From NCBI RefSeq assembly GCF_023634645.1, contig NZ_JAMKMR010000004.1:1-64000 (forward strand): 64,000 bases of DNA, written 5' to 3'. The translations under genes were made by a program, and so were the position numbers. Source of the stretch: Vibrio sinus. GTDB taxonomy: Bacteria > Pseudomonadota > Gammaproteobacteria > Enterobacterales > Vibrionaceae. The notes under the pieces were generated by a model, which worked only from the letters and a program-made list of their open reading frames with translations, was not told the DNA's origin and searched no databases. The stretch's first letter is position 1, and each line of letters starts with the position of its first letter. Shown here one piece after another: positions 18,377 through 28,740 of the stretch.

Positions 18377-19479
18377 AATGTTTCCTCGTGAATATTCGAA
18401 TCAAGTTCATGTGGTAGCGACTCTAGCAATTGTTTTACTGGTGCCGCTAGTCCGACTTGTTTAGGTTGGGATAAGTTATACCAAAGACCTTGGCCAGCTT
18501 CCATGACCATATCAGGCTGTTTTGATATATCGACTAATATCGGGGTGATGTCTAGGTGGTAATGGCTAAACGTATGGCGAAAAGCAATCAGCTGGGAGAC
18601 ATTGGATATATCCCCGTCATTAATAAAGCGACGTTGTAGCTGGGAGGTGATCTGTTGGCTGTCATGCTCAGGGAAGCAATATAACCCTCCCCAAATGCCT
18701 GTTTGAGGGCGCTGCTCCAGCCAAACTTGATTATCATGATGTAATATCACAAACCAAGTCTCTTTGACTGGTTTTTCTTTTTTAGGCTTTTTCCCAGGGT
18801 AATCCAGTGGGTTACCTTGACGGTGAGAGAGGCAAAATTCACTCACCGGGCAAAGTGAACATTTTGGTTTGCTCCTAGTGCAAACCATAGCCCCCATGTC
18901 CATCATGGCTTGGTTGTATTTGTCAGTATCCGTTTCTGGCGTATGTTCTTGCGCGATATCCCAAAGTTGGTTTTCTACCTTTTTTTGTCCTGGCCAACCC
19001 GGCACGGCGAAGCTTCTTGCGAGTGTACGTTTGACGTTACCATCTAAGATCGCAAATGGTTTTTTGTACACAGACGATAGCACCGCAGCTGCAGTAGAGC
19101 GTCCTACGCCGGGCAGTGCATTCATCGCTTCTAAATCTAATGGAAATTCCCCTTGATATTGGTCACGGACGATTTGCGCTGCTTTATGCAGGTTTCTTGC
19201 GCGCGCGTAGTAACCAAGGCCGGTCCATAAGTGCAGTACTTCATCTTGATGAGCGTCGGCCAAATCAATCACGCTAGGAAATCGTTGTAAAAAACGTTCA
19301 AAGTAGGGGATGACCGTTGTTACTTGAGTTTGCTGCAGCATAATCTCTGAGAGCCAAACGCTATAGGCGGTTTTGTTTTGTTGCCAAGGGAGGTTTTTCC
19401 GACCATATGCGTCGTACCAGTTTAATATTGCGGAAGCAAAAGGAGTCACGGGTTTTTCACCTTTGAGTATGTCGTTCAC
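18373..19479 (-). CDS. mutY: adenine DNA glycosylase MutY
   Basis: MutY removes adenine mispaired with 8-oxoguanine. The 368 residues contain the catalytic Glu45 ([10 protein letters not shown]), the helix-hairpin-helix LPGVGRSTA, and Asp146 in AILDGNVKR. The Fe-S cluster cysteines are Cys200, Cys207, Cys210 and Cys216 (C-X6-C-X2-C-X5-C). The C-terminal NUDIX-like domain (about 235-350) recognises 8-oxoG. It overlaps yggX. Confidence 0.96.
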   Translation of the reverse strand: MNDILKGEKPVTPFASAILNWYDAYGRKNLPWQQNKTAYSVWLSEIMLQQTQVTTVIPYFERFLQRFPSVIDLADAHQDEVLHLWTGLGYYARARNLHKAAQIVRDQYQGEFPLDLEAMNALPGVGRSTAAAVLSSVYKKPFAILDGNVKRTLARSFAVPGWPGQKKVENQLWDIAQEHTPETDTDKYNQAMMDMGAMVCTRSKPKCSLCPVSEFCLSHRQGNPLDYPGKKPKKEKPVKETWFVILHHDNQVWLEQRPQTGIWGGLYCFPEHDSQQITSQLQRRFINDGDISNVSQLIAFRHTFSHYHLDITPILVDISKQPDMVMEAGQGLWYNLSQPKQVGLAAPVKQLLESLPHELDSNIHEETL

Positions 19480-19690
19480 GTTCGAGGGCGAAATTGCATC
19501 ACACTTTACCTACTCAATACAACTAAAAAAATAGTACATCCCAGTGACTTCAAGATGCTGGATTGAGGCGATGTGAGTGGTCAAATTTAAGGATAAATAC
19601 GCTTTAGCTCGATAAAAGCTTGCACCCTTGCCAATTCTTTGGATAATCTCAAATCCGCTAAAGTAAGACCAATTTTTAAGCAGGCAGAAA

Positions 19691-20410
19691 ATGAGTGAAG
19701 TAACCACCAATGAATATACCGAAGACGGCAAACTTGTTCGTAAAGTGAGAAGCTTTGTTCGTCGCGAAGGCCGATTGACTAAAGGCCAAGAAACCGCGAT
19801 GAAAGAATGTTGGCCGACAATGGGTATCGACTATCAAGAGCAATTGCTTGATTGGAAAGAGGTATTTGGTAACGCTAATCCTGTCGTGTTAGAAATTGGC
19901 TTCGGCATGGGGGCTTCGTTAGTTGAAATGGCAAAACAAACGCCTGAGAAAAACTTCATTGGTATTGAAGTTCACAGCCCAGGTGTCGGTGCCTGCTTAG
20001 CGGCAGCAAAAGAGGCTGGCCTGTCCAACCTACGTGTCATGTGCCATGACGCGGTGGAAGTGTTTGCCAATATGATTCCAGACAATAGCCTAGATACTTT
20101 GCAGCTGTTTTTCCCAGACCCATGGCATAAAAAACGTCACCATAAGCGCCGCATTGTGCAACTTGAGTTCGCAGAGATGGTAAGAAGTAAATTGATTCTG
20201 AATCAAGGTATCTTCCATATGGCAACCGACTGGGAGAATTACGCCGAGCACATGATTGAAGTTATGGAGCAAGCGCCAGGCTTTGCAAATATCGCCCAAG
20301 ACGGCCATTTCGTTCCGCGTCCAGACTCGCGTCCATTAACCAAGTTTGAGGCTCGTGGTCACAGGCTCGGACATGGCGTTTGGGACATTCAATATCAGCG
20401 CACTCGCTAA
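19691..20410 (+). CDS. trmB: tRNA (guanine-N7-)-methyltransferase TrmB
   Basis: TrmB makes m7G46 in the variable loop of many tRNAs with S-adenosylmethionine. The 239-residue protein has the SAM-binding stretch [16 protein letters not shown] (about 74-89), [12 protein letters not shown], and the family motif [14 protein letters not shown]. It is divergent from mutY, as in other vibrios. Confidence 0.95.
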   Translation: MSEVTTNEYTEDGKLVRKVRSFVRREGRLTKGQETAMKECWPTMGIDYQEQLLDWKEVFGNANPVVLEIGFGMGASLVEMAKQTPEKNFIGIEVHSPGVGACLAAAKEAGLSNLRVMCHDAVEVFANMIPDNSLDTLQLFFPDPWHKKRHHKRRIVQLEFAEMVRSKLILNQGIFHMATDWENYAEHMIEVMEQAPGFANIAQDGHFVPRPDSRPLTKFEARGHRLGHGVWDIQYQRTR

Positions 20411-20487
20411 TCTTTTCATGTTAATAAGTACTTACTTATAAGCCAGCTTTTCGCAAGGTTGGCTTGTCACTAGGAGTTCTGACTTCA

Positions 20488-21411
20488 ATGATAAAACCAA
20501 CCGATGAGATACTCTCTGAAATTCTGGATGAAGTTCGCCCACTAATCGGTCAAGGGAAAGTGGCCGACTATATCCCTGCGCTTGCTAAAGTGGATAACAA
20601 TAAGCTTGGCATTGCGGTATGCACAAACCAAGGTGAAGTATTTCGCGCAGGTGATGCCACTGAGCCGTTTTCTATCCAATCAATTTCTAAAGTATTAAGC
20701 CTGACATTGGCATTGCACTTATATAAGCCTGAAGAGTTGTGGCAAAGGGTGGGTAAAGAGCCGTCTGGGCAAGCTTTCAACTCGATGATCCAGCTGGAAA
20801 TGGAGCAAGGCATTCCTCGTAATCCGTTTATCAATGCGGGCGCTATTGTGATTGCAGATCTCTTGTTTAGTCGTTTATCAGCGCCTAGACAGCGCGTGCT
20901 AGAGTTTGTTCGCCAGCTATCAGGGAACAGCCATATCGTTTATGACAAAGTGGTGGCAGCTTCAGAAATGATGCACAGCGATAGAAACGCAGCCATTGCT
21001 TATCTAATGCGCTCTTTTGGCAACTTCAGTAACGAAGTGATTCCTGTTTTGAATAATTACTTTCACGCTTGTGCATTGCGATTAAGCTGTGAAGAGTTGG
21101 CCAAAACCTACAGTTATCTCGCTAATAAGGGCGTATCGGTCCAATCTGGGCAAAAGATTATCGAACCGACTCAAGCCAAGCAGCTGAATGCGCTTCTTGC
21201 CACTTGTGGCCTTTATGATGGAGCTGGCTCATTCGCTTACCGAGTTGGAATGCCAGGTAAATCTGGTGTTGGCGGTGGGATTGTTGCCATCGTACCCGGT
21301 GATATGACGATTGCGGTTTGGTCGCCCGAGCTGGATAAATCGGGCAACTCGCTAGCAGGCACGCGGGCGCTAGAATTGCTTTCTGAGCGTATCGGACGGT
21401 CCATTTTTTAG
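20488..21411 (+). CDS. glsB: glutaminase
   Basis: This enzyme hydrolyses glutamine to glutamate and ammonia. The ATG at 20488 (307 residues) is chosen over an upstream TTG at 20464 because relatives start near [13 protein letters not shown]. The serine-dependent fold shows FSIQSISKV (catalytic S-I-S-K motif), NPFINAGAI, and [18 protein letters not shown] near the end. Expressed after trmB from its own short leader. Confidence 0.93.
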   Translation: MIKPTDEILSEILDEVRPLIGQGKVADYIPALAKVDNNKLGIAVCTNQGEVFRAGDATEPFSIQSISKVLSLTLALHLYKPEELWQRVGKEPSGQAFNSMIQLEMEQGIPRNPFINAGAIVIADLLFSRLSAPRQRVLEFVRQLSGNSHIVYDKVVAASEMMHSDRNAAIAYLMRSFGNFSNEVIPVLNNYFHACALRLSCEELAKTYSYLANKGVSVQSGQKIIEPTQAKQLNALLATCGLYDGAGSFAYRVGMPGKSGVGGGIVAIVPGDMTIAVWSPELDKSGNSLAGTRALELLSERIGRSIF

Positions 21412-21456
21412 AGGCTAGATAGATGAGGCAAAGCCATTGCCTCATTCTTCAAGGTA

Positions 21457-22635
21457 TCAATCACTTTCATCGACAAATGCGGCGAGCAGGTCGTTTAAAA
21501 ACAACTTACCTTTTTGTGTCACTTGCCAATGGGTTTCTGTGTCGTCAATGTATTGTTTGTCAACGGCCCATTGAATGGTCTCTTCAATGGTTTCCAGAGC
21601 GAGTCCTGTCGTGTCGATAAAGTCTTGCTTTGGGCAAGCCTCGATAAGCCGGAAACGGTTCATAAAAAACTCAAATGGCCTATCTTTTTCTAACACTGGC
21701 GCTTGTTCATTTAAGTAGGACTTAACTAGGTTGCCTTTGGCGGCTAGGTACCCCTTAGGGTGTTTAATTTTGTTGGTACGTAGAATTTGACCATCGGCAA
21801 AGCTGACTTTTCCATGCGCACCACAACCAATACCCAGATAATCACCAAAGCGCCAATAATTGAGGTTATGCTGGCACTGGAAGCCAGGTTTACTGTAGCC
21901 GGATATTTCATATTGAACGTATCCTGCTTCACGAAGCTTGTTGTGTCCTTTATCGAAGATCTCCCAGAGATCATCGTCATCGGGAAGCGTCGGGGTTTTA
22001 TAGAAAAACTGGGTATTGGGTTCAATGGTGAGTTGATACCAAGACAAGTGCGGCGGCGCGATATCAATGGCTTTATCGAGATCTTTAAGCGCTTGACCTA
22101 TGCTCTGATCGGGTAGGCCATGCATTAAGTCCAAATTGAAGCTGTTTAGCCCTATTTCATGAGCTTTCCGCGCAGCATTGATTGCTTCATTTTCACCATG
22201 TATGCGTCCCAAACTTTCTAGCTTAGCTTGCTCAAAGCTTTGCACACCGATGGAAATTCGTGTCACGCCTGCCACTCGGTATTGCTCGAATCTCTCCACC
22301 TCAATGGTGCCAGGGTTAGCTTCCATCGTCACTTCAATATCGTCAGAAAACGGAAGTTGCGCCTGAACGCCTTTAAGTAATGTTGCGATCCCTTGAGCGG
22401 AGATGAGACTCGGTGTGCCGCCACCAATAAATATCGAACGCAGCGGTCTTACAGCATTGTCGAGTCGATATCGAGCGATATCTGCCGCTAAGTCCTCAAG
22501 TAAAGCCTCAATATACTGACTCTCAGGAATGTCGTTCTTTAGGGTGTGAGAGTTAAAATCACAGTAGGGACACTTTTGTACGCACCATGGAATGTGAATG
22601 TATAAACTCAGAGGGGGTGGAACGAGCTTCATCAT
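21457..22635 (-). CDS. hemW: radical SAM haem chaperone HemW
   Basis: HemW (formerly YggW) is related to oxygen-independent coproporphyrinogen oxidase but acts in haem handling. The 392-residue protein has the radical SAM cysteines Cys18, Cys22 and Cys25 (CVQKCPYC), the SAM-binding IFIGGGTPSLIS and the C-terminal HemW domain. It ends convergently with glsB. A downstream start at the second Met is equally possible. It lies two bases from rdgB, in one transcript. Confidence 0.94.
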   Translation of the reverse strand: MMKLVPPPLSLYIHIPWCVQKCPYCDFNSHTLKNDIPESQYIEALLEDLAADIARYRLDNAVRPLRSIFIGGGTPSLISAQGIATLLKGVQAQLPFSDDIEVTMEANPGTIEVERFEQYRVAGVTRISIGVQSFEQAKLESLGRIHGENEAINAARKAHEIGLNSFNLDLMHGLPDQSIGQALKDLDKAIDIAPPHLSWYQLTIEPNTQFFYKTPTLPDDDDLWEIFDKGHNKLREAGYVQYEISGYSKPGFQCQHNLNYWRFGDYLGIGCGAHGKVSFADGQILRTNKIKHPKGYLAAKGNLVKSYLNEQAPVLEKDRPFEFFMNRFRLIEACPKQDFIDTTGLALETIEETIQWAVDKQYIDDTETHWQVTQKGKLFLNDLLAAFVDESD

Positions 22636-22637
22636 GG

Positions 22638-23255
22638 TTAATCTTGGCGCTTAGAGTCGTGCTGGGCGTTTGATAACGCTTGAAACAGCTTTTGCAACGC
22701 TTTGCCTCGGTGCGATAGCTGCTTTTTCTGCTCGGGTGCCAGCTGTGCAGAGGCGCAATCTTGCTCTGGTACGTAGAAGATAGGATCGTAGCCGAAGCCA
22801 TTTTCACCATGAGCTTCAGTCAAGATACGGCCTTCCCAATGACCATGACACACGATTGGGGTCGGATCATTATGATGACGCATAAAGACTAACACACAGT
22901 GGAAACGGGCGCTGCGTTGCTCTTCAGGTACATTTTGTAAAGCGTCGAGCAGCTTATTGAGGTTATCGCTATCGCTAGCACTTTCCCCAGCATAACGAGC
23001 AGAATATACGCCAGGAGCGCCATCAAGGGCGTCAACCTCAAGTCCTGAGTCATCAGCGATTGCTGGTAAGCCAGTTTCTTTAGCGGCATGACGGGCTTTG
23101 ATGATGGCATTTTCAATAAAGGTTGTGCCCGTCTCAGCGACTTCAGATACATTGAACTGACTTTGTGGTAGAACTTCAAAGCCAAACTCGGCAAGAAGAT
23201 CGGACATTTCGCGCACTTTGCCTTGGTTACCCGTGGCTAGGACTATTTTACTCAT
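22638..23255 (-). CDS. rdgB: dITP/XTP pyrophosphatase RdgB
   Basis: RdgB removes non-canonical purine triphosphates (dITP, XTP) from the nucleotide pool. The ATG at 23255 (205 residues) has a TTGGAAG ribosome site and gives the family start [17 protein letters not shown]. Further motifs are [26 protein letters not shown] and the C-terminal [11 protein letters not shown]. An upstream TTG would add four residues. Confidence 0.94.
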   Translation of the reverse strand: MSKIVLATGNQGKVREMSDLLAEFGFEVLPQSQFNVSEVAETGTTFIENAIIKARHAAKETGLPAIADDSGLEVDALDGAPGVYSARYAGESASDSDNLNKLLDALQNVPEEQRSARFHCVLVFMRHHNDPTPIVCHGHWEGRILTEAHGENGFGYDPIFYVPEQDCASAQLAPEQKKQLSHRGKALQKLFQALSNAQHDSKRQD

Positions 23256-23297
23256 AATGGCTTCCAATGAGGCATGCCAACCGAATGCGTTGGCGAG

Positions 23298-23726
23298 CTA
23301 TTCTTCAACATAAAATTTTTGGTTGAACTTTATAGTACCTGCGCCTTTTGTACCAGCATCAATATTAATGTCGAAGGTAATATTTTCCTCATTGGTGATG
23401 GGAAACTCAGCAATATAGTAAATGGCACTGCCTTCTTTGAATTCGTTAAAGGCTAGCTTTCTGGTGTTTCCAACCAAATTTTTGCTGGTAGCGGTAATGG
23501 TGGCTTGCGTTGCAGGTTTACCCGCTTTGGAAAGATCTAAGATACTTAGGTTGAGTATGGCTGTGTGGCCATTTCGCCTGAGCTGGTAGCTTTTCGCAAT
23601 CTGCGGCGTTAGAAAAGTAGAATTTAGCGCAGCATAGTGCACTTCGATGTCTTTGATGGTTTTGGCTTGTTGCGCCCAGCTTGGTACGGCTAGGGCACAG
23701 GCAATAAGTGCGATGATCCATTTCAT
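23298..23726 (-). CDS. periplasmic DUF4426 protein
   Basis: This 142-residue protein has a signal peptide (MKWIIALIACALAVPSWAQ) and a beta-rich mature part with NSTFLTPQIAKSYQLRR and IYYIAEFPITNEENITF. It matches the DUF4426 family found between yggT and rdgB in vibrios and relatives. Function is unknown; the signal peptide predicts the periplasm. Confidence 0.8.
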   Translation of the reverse strand: MKWIIALIACALAVPSWAQQAKTIKDIEVHYAALNSTFLTPQIAKSYQLRRNGHTAILNLSILDLSKAGKPATQATITATSKNLVGNTRKLAFNEFKEGSAIYYIAEFPITNEENITFDINIDAGTKGAGTIKFNQKFYVEE

Positions 23727-23751
23727 AATTTTATCCGTAGTTTGAAAAGCA

Positions 23752-23777
23752 AAGAAACCATCCTAGGATGGTTTCTT
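23752..23777. terminator. palindromic terminator between yggT and the DUF4426 gene
   Basis: A 26-bp perfect palindrome (AAGAAACCATCC and its reverse complement joined by TA) lies in the 91-bp gap. On the minus strand it is followed by a T-rich stretch, which suits a terminator for yggT. Confidence 0.6.
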
Positions 23778-23817
23778 ATAATGTTACTCTATGATGGTAA
23801 GCATTTTGTGATGGAAG

Positions 23818-24378
23818 TTAAAGTTGATACCAAAGTGGGCCAATGTAACTGCCGATCAGCATGTTGATAAATTGCAATAAAATAAACAGAACCAACACGC
23901 TTAAATCCAGCCCGCCCATGACTGGGACAATACGACGAATGGGTGTCAAGAAAGGCTCGGTAAGCTGGTGGAATACATATTCAATAGGGCTTTGGCCTTG
24001 GCTTACCCAGCTCAAGATTGCTCGGATAATCAGTATCCAAAATAGTAGGCCACCTGCGGCTTTAATCAGCGACAATAAGCCAACGAGCAGTAAACCAGTG
24101 CTGAAGCCTGCTGCAGCGCCGCCTGACGCGACTAAATTTAAAATCACAAACTTCAATACGGAAAGTACATAGGCAAACAACAGTGTTGCCATATCGATGC
24201 TTCCAAAAGAAGGGACGATTCGTCGTAATGGCCCAACGACAGGTTGGGTCGCTTTTACGATGAATTGAGAAAATGGGTTGTAGAAATCCGCGCGAGCGGC
24301 TTGTAGCCAAATGCGCAATATCACCACCATGATGTATAAATCAAAAAGGGTGCGAAATAAAAAGTAAAATGCGTCCAT
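23818..24378 (-). CDS. yggT: YggT-family membrane protein
   Basis: This 186-residue inner-membrane protein has two repeats of the YggT domain (about 5-85 and 95-180), each with a pair of helices and the motif NPFSQFIVKATQPVVGPLRRIVP or FHQLTEPFLTPIRRIVP. A relative in plants helps chloroplast division and nucleoid placement; the role in bacteria is unsettled. It follows proC, as in E. coli. Confidence 0.92.
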   Translation of the reverse strand: MDAFYFLFRTLFDLYIMVVILRIWLQAARADFYNPFSQFIVKATQPVVGPLRRIVPSFGSIDMATLLFAYVLSVLKFVILNLVASGGAAAGFSTGLLLVGLLSLIKAAGGLLFWILIIRAILSWVSQGQSPIEYVFHQLTEPFLTPIRRIVPVMGGLDLSVLVLFILLQFINMLIGSYIGPLWYQL

Positions 24379-24439
24379 ATTTAGCCCTTGTTAATACTAA
24401 GTGAGTTTTAATGCCAGCACTGAATGAGCGATGACATTA

Positions 24440-25258
24440 TTAAAATAATTGTTCCATTTCTTCTGCGCGCGTAACTGCAGCTTGCATCGCTTTAGCAACC
24501 GTATCGCCCAGTTGATGCTCGGTAAAGGTTCTAATGGCTTCAGCGGTTGCGCCACCTTTTGATGTCACTTGCTCTCTTAAGGTCGACAGCTCCATATCTG
24601 GATTGGCAATGACCATTTGCGCTGCGCCTAGCGCTGCTTGCTCTACGAGTGTGCGTGACGTTTGTTTATCAAAGCCTTGCGCCATCGCCTCTGCTTGCAT
24701 GGCTTCCAAAAATAGGAAGAAATAAGCAGGAGAGCTTCCCGCCGCTGCAATAACGCCATTAATGCCTGACTCTTCTTCAACCCAGCACACTTTACCGACC
24801 GATTCCATCAATGTGGAAGCATAGCTTTTATCTGTGCTATCGACGCTTTGGGACGCAAATAGTCCACTCATGCCAAGGCCTATCAATGATGGAGTATTCG
24901 GCATTACACGCACAAGCTTTAATGTTTGAGCAAACATTTCATTGAGTCTTTCACACTTGATGCCAGCTGCAATAGAAATGATCAGCTTGCTGCTCAAATC
25001 CATGTGTTTCAATTCTTGCGCAACCTTCTCCATGAGCTGTGGTTTGACAGCTAGCACGACAACGTCGGCTTCTTCCACTGGTACAAGGTTATCGTTACTC
25101 GTATTAATAGAAAATGAATCGCTTAATTCGTCTAGTTTGGCTTGGCTTGGGTTTGTTGCAGTGATGTACTCGGCAGGGTATTGGCTTGCGACAAGCCCTG
25201 CAATGATGGAACGAGTCATATTGCCTGCACCGACGAATGTGATTTTTTTATACTTCAT
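24440..25258 (-). CDS. proC: pyrroline-5-carboxylate reductase ProC
   Basis: ProC reduces pyrroline-5-carboxylate to proline with NAD(P)H. The 272-residue protein has an N-terminal Rossmann motif (ITFVGAGNMTRSII), VVLAVKPQLM, VRVMPNTPSLIGLGMSGL, and the C-terminal signature LREQVTSKGGATAEAIRTF. The length and order are normal. It lies between yggS and yggT. Confidence 0.96.
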   Translation of the reverse strand: MKYKKITFVGAGNMTRSIIAGLVASQYPAEYITATNPSQAKLDELSDSFSINTSNDNLVPVEEADVVVLAVKPQLMEKVAQELKHMDLSSKLIISIAAGIKCERLNEMFAQTLKLVRVMPNTPSLIGLGMSGLFASQSVDSTDKSYASTLMESVGKVCWVEEESGINGVIAAAGSSPAYFFLFLEAMQAEAMAQGFDKQTSRTLVEQAALGAAQMVIANPDMELSTLREQVTSKGGATAEAIRTFTEHQLGDTVAKAMQAAVTRAEEMEQLF

Positions 25259-25361
25259 AGAGATACCTTAAATGCTCTGTTCTATGCAGGCACGTTAATC
25301 GTAGACAACATACCCTAAAATACTAATTCTATTAACTAAAGTTGGGATGGTGCGAAGGACC

Positions 25362-26069
25362 TTATTGCTTGTTGTAATGTCTAGCGCCAAAAATCGCGGT
25401 GCCAATGCGCACCATGGTGCTTCCTGCTTCTATGGCGGCTTCCATATCACCACTCATACCCATTGATAGTGTGTCGATCTGCTCAAACCTTTGCGACAAC
25501 TTGCCTTGCAGTAGAGCTAATTGTTTAAAAGCATTTAATTGGGACTGGTAGTCACTCACGTTAGCAGGAATCGACATCAATCCTCTTAAAGTGAGGTTGG
25601 GCAAAGATGAAATCAACTCCGCAAGTTGAAAAACTTCATGTTCTGTCGTGCCGGATTTTGAGCTTTCTCCACTGGTATTGACTTGGATTAACACTTGCAG
25701 CGGCCCTTTTTCTACTGGCCTTTGCTCGTTCAATCTTTGCGCGATTTTAGCGCGTTCTATGCTGTGTACCCAATCAAAACTTTCAGCAATTGGTTTGGTT
25801 TTGTTTGACTGAATCGGGCCGATAAAGTGCCATTGGAGCGTTAATTCAGGTGCGATTTCACGCACTTTTTGAATTTTATCCACCCCTTCCTGAACATAAT
25901 TTTCGCCAAAAGCGGTTTGCCCCGCTTTCGCTGCTGCAAGAATGTCTTGTAAAGGTTTCGTTTTACTGACGGCCAAAAGTTGCACCGAGTCTGGAGCTCG
26001 TCCACACTTTTGTTGAGCACGATGGATCAGTGAAGAGATATGTTCGATATTTTGTTGAATATTACTCAT
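25362..26069 (-). CDS. yggS: PLP homeostasis protein YggS
   Basis: YggS is a cytosolic pyridoxal-phosphate-binding protein that keeps vitamin B6 balance. The 235-residue TIM barrel has the PLP lysine Lys36 in LLAVSKTKP, WHFIGPIQSNK, and the C-terminal MGMSGDMEAAIEAGSTMVRIGTAIFG. It is divergent from pilT, sharing a 24-bp gap. Confidence 0.95.
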   Translation of the reverse strand: MSNIQQNIEHISSLIHRAQQKCGRAPDSVQLLAVSKTKPLQDILAAAKAGQTAFGENYVQEGVDKIQKVREIAPELTLQWHFIGPIQSNKTKPIAESFDWVHSIERAKIAQRLNEQRPVEKGPLQVLIQVNTSGESSKSGTTEHEVFQLAELISSLPNLTLRGLMSIPANVSDYQSQLNAFKQLALLQGKLSQRFEQIDTLSMGMSGDMEAAIEAGSTMVRIGTAIFGARHYNKQ

Positions 26070-26093
26070 GGCGCGTTTTACTAAGGAAAATAA

Positions 26094-27131
26094 ATGGATA
26101 TTGCAGAGTTATTGGATTTTAGTGTAAAGCATAATGCTTCAGATCTACACCTTTCTGCTGGTGTTCCTCCCATGGTACGCATAGATGGTGAAGTAAGAAA
26201 GCTTGGTGTGCCGGCTTTGTCTCATTCTGAAGTACACAATCTGGTTTTTGATATCATGAACGACGGGCAACGTAGTGAGTTTGAAGAAAGGATGGAGGTA
26301 GACTTTTCTTACCAATTACCGGATGTCGGTCGCTTTCGGGTCAATGCATTTAATCAAGCGCGTGGCTGCTCTGCGGTATTTCGTACTATTCCAGTGGTCA
26401 TTCCTACATTGGAACAATTAGATGCTCCAGATATTTTTGAGAAAATCTCCAATTATGAGAAAGGGTTAGTATTAGTAACGGGCCCAACAGGATCAGGTAA
26501 ATCAACCACACTCGCGGCCATGGTGAATTACATCAATAACCATCACAATAAACATATTCTCACCATAGAAGATCCAATAGAGTTTGTTCACAGCAACCAA
26601 AAGTGTTTGATTAACCAAAGAGAAGTGCATCGAGATACGCTGAGTTTCAATAACGCACTGAGAAGCGCGCTTCGTGAAGATCCGGATGTCATTTTAGTGG
26701 GGGAGCTGCGAGATCAAGAAACCATTAGCTTAGCGCTGACGGCAGCGGAAACCGGGCACTTAGTATTTGGCACATTGCATACTAGCTCGGCTGCGAAAAC
26801 GATAGATCGGATCATTGACGTGTTTCCCGGCTCAGATAAGGGCATGGTGCGCTCTATGCTGTCTGAGTCACTTCGCGCCGTTATTGCTCAAAAGTTGCTT
26901 AAAAAGGTCGGAGGAGGGCGAGTGGCCTGCCATGAGATCATGATCGCCACCCCTGCTATTCGTAATCTGGTCCGAGAAGACAAGATTGCGCAGATGTATT
27001 CTATTATCCAAACTGGCGCGGCTCATGGCATGCAGACGATGGAACAAACGGCTAAGCAGTTAACTGCACAAGGGTTAGTGGACCTAGAAGAAGTGAAGAA
27101 GAAAATTGAGCTTGATTCTGGGATCATGTAG
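26094..27131 (+). CDS. pilT: type IV pilus retraction ATPase PilT
   Basis: PilT is the hexameric motor that depolymerises type IV pili for twitching and DNA uptake. The 345 residues have Walker A GPTGSGKS (130-137), Asp box EDPIEF, Walker B LVGELRDQET, His box LVFGTLHTSSAAKT and the retraction motif AIRNLVRE. It is followed nine bases later by pilU. Confidence 0.96.
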   Translation: MDIAELLDFSVKHNASDLHLSAGVPPMVRIDGEVRKLGVPALSHSEVHNLVFDIMNDGQRSEFEERMEVDFSYQLPDVGRFRVNAFNQARGCSAVFRTIPVVIPTLEQLDAPDIFEKISNYEKGLVLVTGPTGSGKSTTLAAMVNYINNHHNKHILTIEDPIEFVHSNQKCLINQREVHRDTLSFNNALRSALREDPDVILVGELRDQETISLALTAAETGHLVFGTLHTSSAAKTIDRIIDVFPGSDKGMVRSMLSESLRAVIAQKLLKKVGGGRVACHEIMIATPAIRNLVREDKIAQMYSIIQTGAAHGMQTMEQTAKQLTAQGLVDLEEVKKKIELDSGIM

Positions 27132-27140
27132 GAGGATAGA

Positions 27141-28244
27141 ATGGATTTAAATCAATGCTTACATGAAATGATCACGCGCAAGGCATCTGATCTTTATATT
27201 ACAGTAGGCAAGCCTGTTTCTTACCGAGTGGATGGTGCGTTAGTCACTGTAGGAGCATCACTCGATCATGATAAGGTGACAGCGCTTCTGAACTCTTCGA
27301 TGGATAAGGATCACTGGCAAACATTTCAGCAAAGTCGTGAAGCCAATTTTGCGATAGTTCGTGATGAAGGGCGCTTTCGTGTTAGTGCCTTTTTTCAAAG
27401 AGAAATGCCAGGTGCCGTTATCCGCCGTATTGAAACCACAATTCCTACTATTGAGAGCTTAAAGCTGCCTAGTGTTATTAATGAACTATCGCTGGCTAAA
27501 CGCGGGCTTATTTTGGTCGTCGGTGCTACTGGCTCCGGTAAATCAACCACATTAGCGGCGATGGTGGGGCATCGCAATCATCATACCCAAGGCCATATCC
27601 TAACGGTGGAAGATCCCATCGAGTTTGTTCATGAACACAATCAGTGCATCGTCACACAACGGGAAGTGGGATTAGACACATTAAGTTATGAAATGGCATT
27701 AAAAAACTCACTTCGCCAAGCGCCGGATATGATTCTTATTGGAGAAATCAGAAATCGGGAAACCATGGAATACGCCATGACGTTTGCTGAAACAGGGCAT
27801 CTGTGCGTGGCAACACTACACGCCAACAATGCTAACCAAGCGATTGAGCGCATTTTGCATCTCGTATCGAAAGAGCGTAAAGATCAGTTTTTGTTTGATT
27901 TATCGATTAACCTTAAAGGTGTGATTGCTCAGCAATTGGTCAGAGATAAACAGGCGAATGGACGACATGGCGTATTTGAAATCTTGCTTAATACTCCGCG
28001 GGTATCCGATTTGCTTCGTCGTGGCGAACTGCACGAGCTAAAAGCCACCATGGTGAAATCGAACGAGCATGGCATGCTAACGTTCGATCAATCCCTATAC
28101 CAGTTAGTTATCGACGATAAAATCAGCGAAGAAGAAGCACTGCACCATGCCGACTCTGCGAACGATTTAAGAATTATGCTCAAAACGAGTCAAGGCCAAG
28201 CGGCTTCATCGACGTTAAAAGATGTCAAAATCGATATGGACTAG
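27141..28244 (+). CDS. pilU: PilT-dependent retraction ATPase PilU
   Basis: PilU assists PilT in retracting pili under load. The 367-residue ATPase has Walker A GATGSGKS (128-135), VEDPIEF, Walker B LIGEIRNRET and His box LCVATLHANNANQA. The C-terminal tail beyond 345 is charged and differs from PilT. Its AGGAGGA ribosome site is strong. It converges with ruvX. Confidence 0.95.
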   Translation: MDLNQCLHEMITRKASDLYITVGKPVSYRVDGALVTVGASLDHDKVTALLNSSMDKDHWQTFQQSREANFAIVRDEGRFRVSAFFQREMPGAVIRRIETTIPTIESLKLPSVINELSLAKRGLILVVGATGSGKSTTLAAMVGHRNHHTQGHILTVEDPIEFVHEHNQCIVTQREVGLDTLSYEMALKNSLRQAPDMILIGEIRNRETMEYAMTFAETGHLCVATLHANNANQAIERILHLVSKERKDQFLFDLSINLKGVIAQQLVRDKQANGRHGVFEILLNTPRVSDLLRRGELHELKATMVKSNEHGMLTFDQSLYQLVIDDKISEEEALHHADSANDLRIMLKTSQGQAASSTLKDVKIDMD

Positions 28245-28256
28245 GGGAAAATGACC

Positions 28257-28679
28257 TTAGTCCCATTGATGCTCAAACCAGCTTTCTAATATCACTACGG
28301 CAGATTGGCAATCGACATTGCCTTTGCTAAGCGCCTTATAGCCGCCTCTCGCGAATAACTCTGAGCGAGCTTCCGTGGTGGATAGTCGTTCATCATGCAA
28401 CTCGACAGCTACGCCAAATCGGCCATGCAGTCTATTGGCAAATTTTTTGGCTCTTGGCGTGATGTCTGCTAATGCTTTGCCGTGTAAATCAGTTGGAAGG
28501 CCGACAACCACCAAATCAGGTTGCCATTCTTTTAGTTGGGCTTCGATATCATCCCAATTTGGGATGCCATCTTTGGCTTGAAAGGCTTTTAGTGGCGAGG
28601 CGGTGCCCGTAATTTCTTGGCCAATTGCACTGCCAATGCTTTTGGTACCGTAATCAAATGCCATGATGGTGCGTGACAT
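28257..28679 (-). CDS. ruvX: RuvX/YqgF-family nuclease
   Basis: This 140-residue RNase H-fold protein is a predicted Holliday-junction resolvase that in E. coli is essential and linked to 16S rRNA 5' processing. It starts [15 protein letters not shown] after a short leader, with [11 protein letters not shown] and [16 protein letters not shown]; the acidic residues Asp9, Glu100 region and a late Asp form the usual active site. It follows yqgE after 61 bp. Confidence 0.93.
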   Translation of the reverse strand: MSRTIMAFDYGTKSIGSAIGQEITGTASPLKAFQAKDGIPNWDDIEAQLKEWQPDLVVVGLPTDLHGKALADITPRAKKFANRLHGRFGVAVELHDERLSTTEARSELFARGGYKALSKGNVDCQSAVVILESWFEHQWD

Positions 28680-28702
28680 AAATGGTCTCGTTGAATAATG
28701 TT

Positions 28703-28738
28703 AAAAAATAAGTGCGCTAAAGGTTAGCACACTTATTT
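28703..28738 (-). terminator. terminator after yqgE
   Basis: On the minus strand, a stem of AAATAAGTG(T)GCTAA with TTAGC(G)CACTTATTT and a 3-nt loop is followed by T-rich sequence. It lies 3 bp after the yqgE stop and before ruvX, so readthrough or a separate ruvX promoter is implied. Confidence 0.65.
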
Positions 28739-28740
28739 CA

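Noticed and set aside
20441..20467. Terminator between trmB and glsB
   Set aside because: AAGCCA and TGGCTT can pair but the stem is short and no T-run follows.
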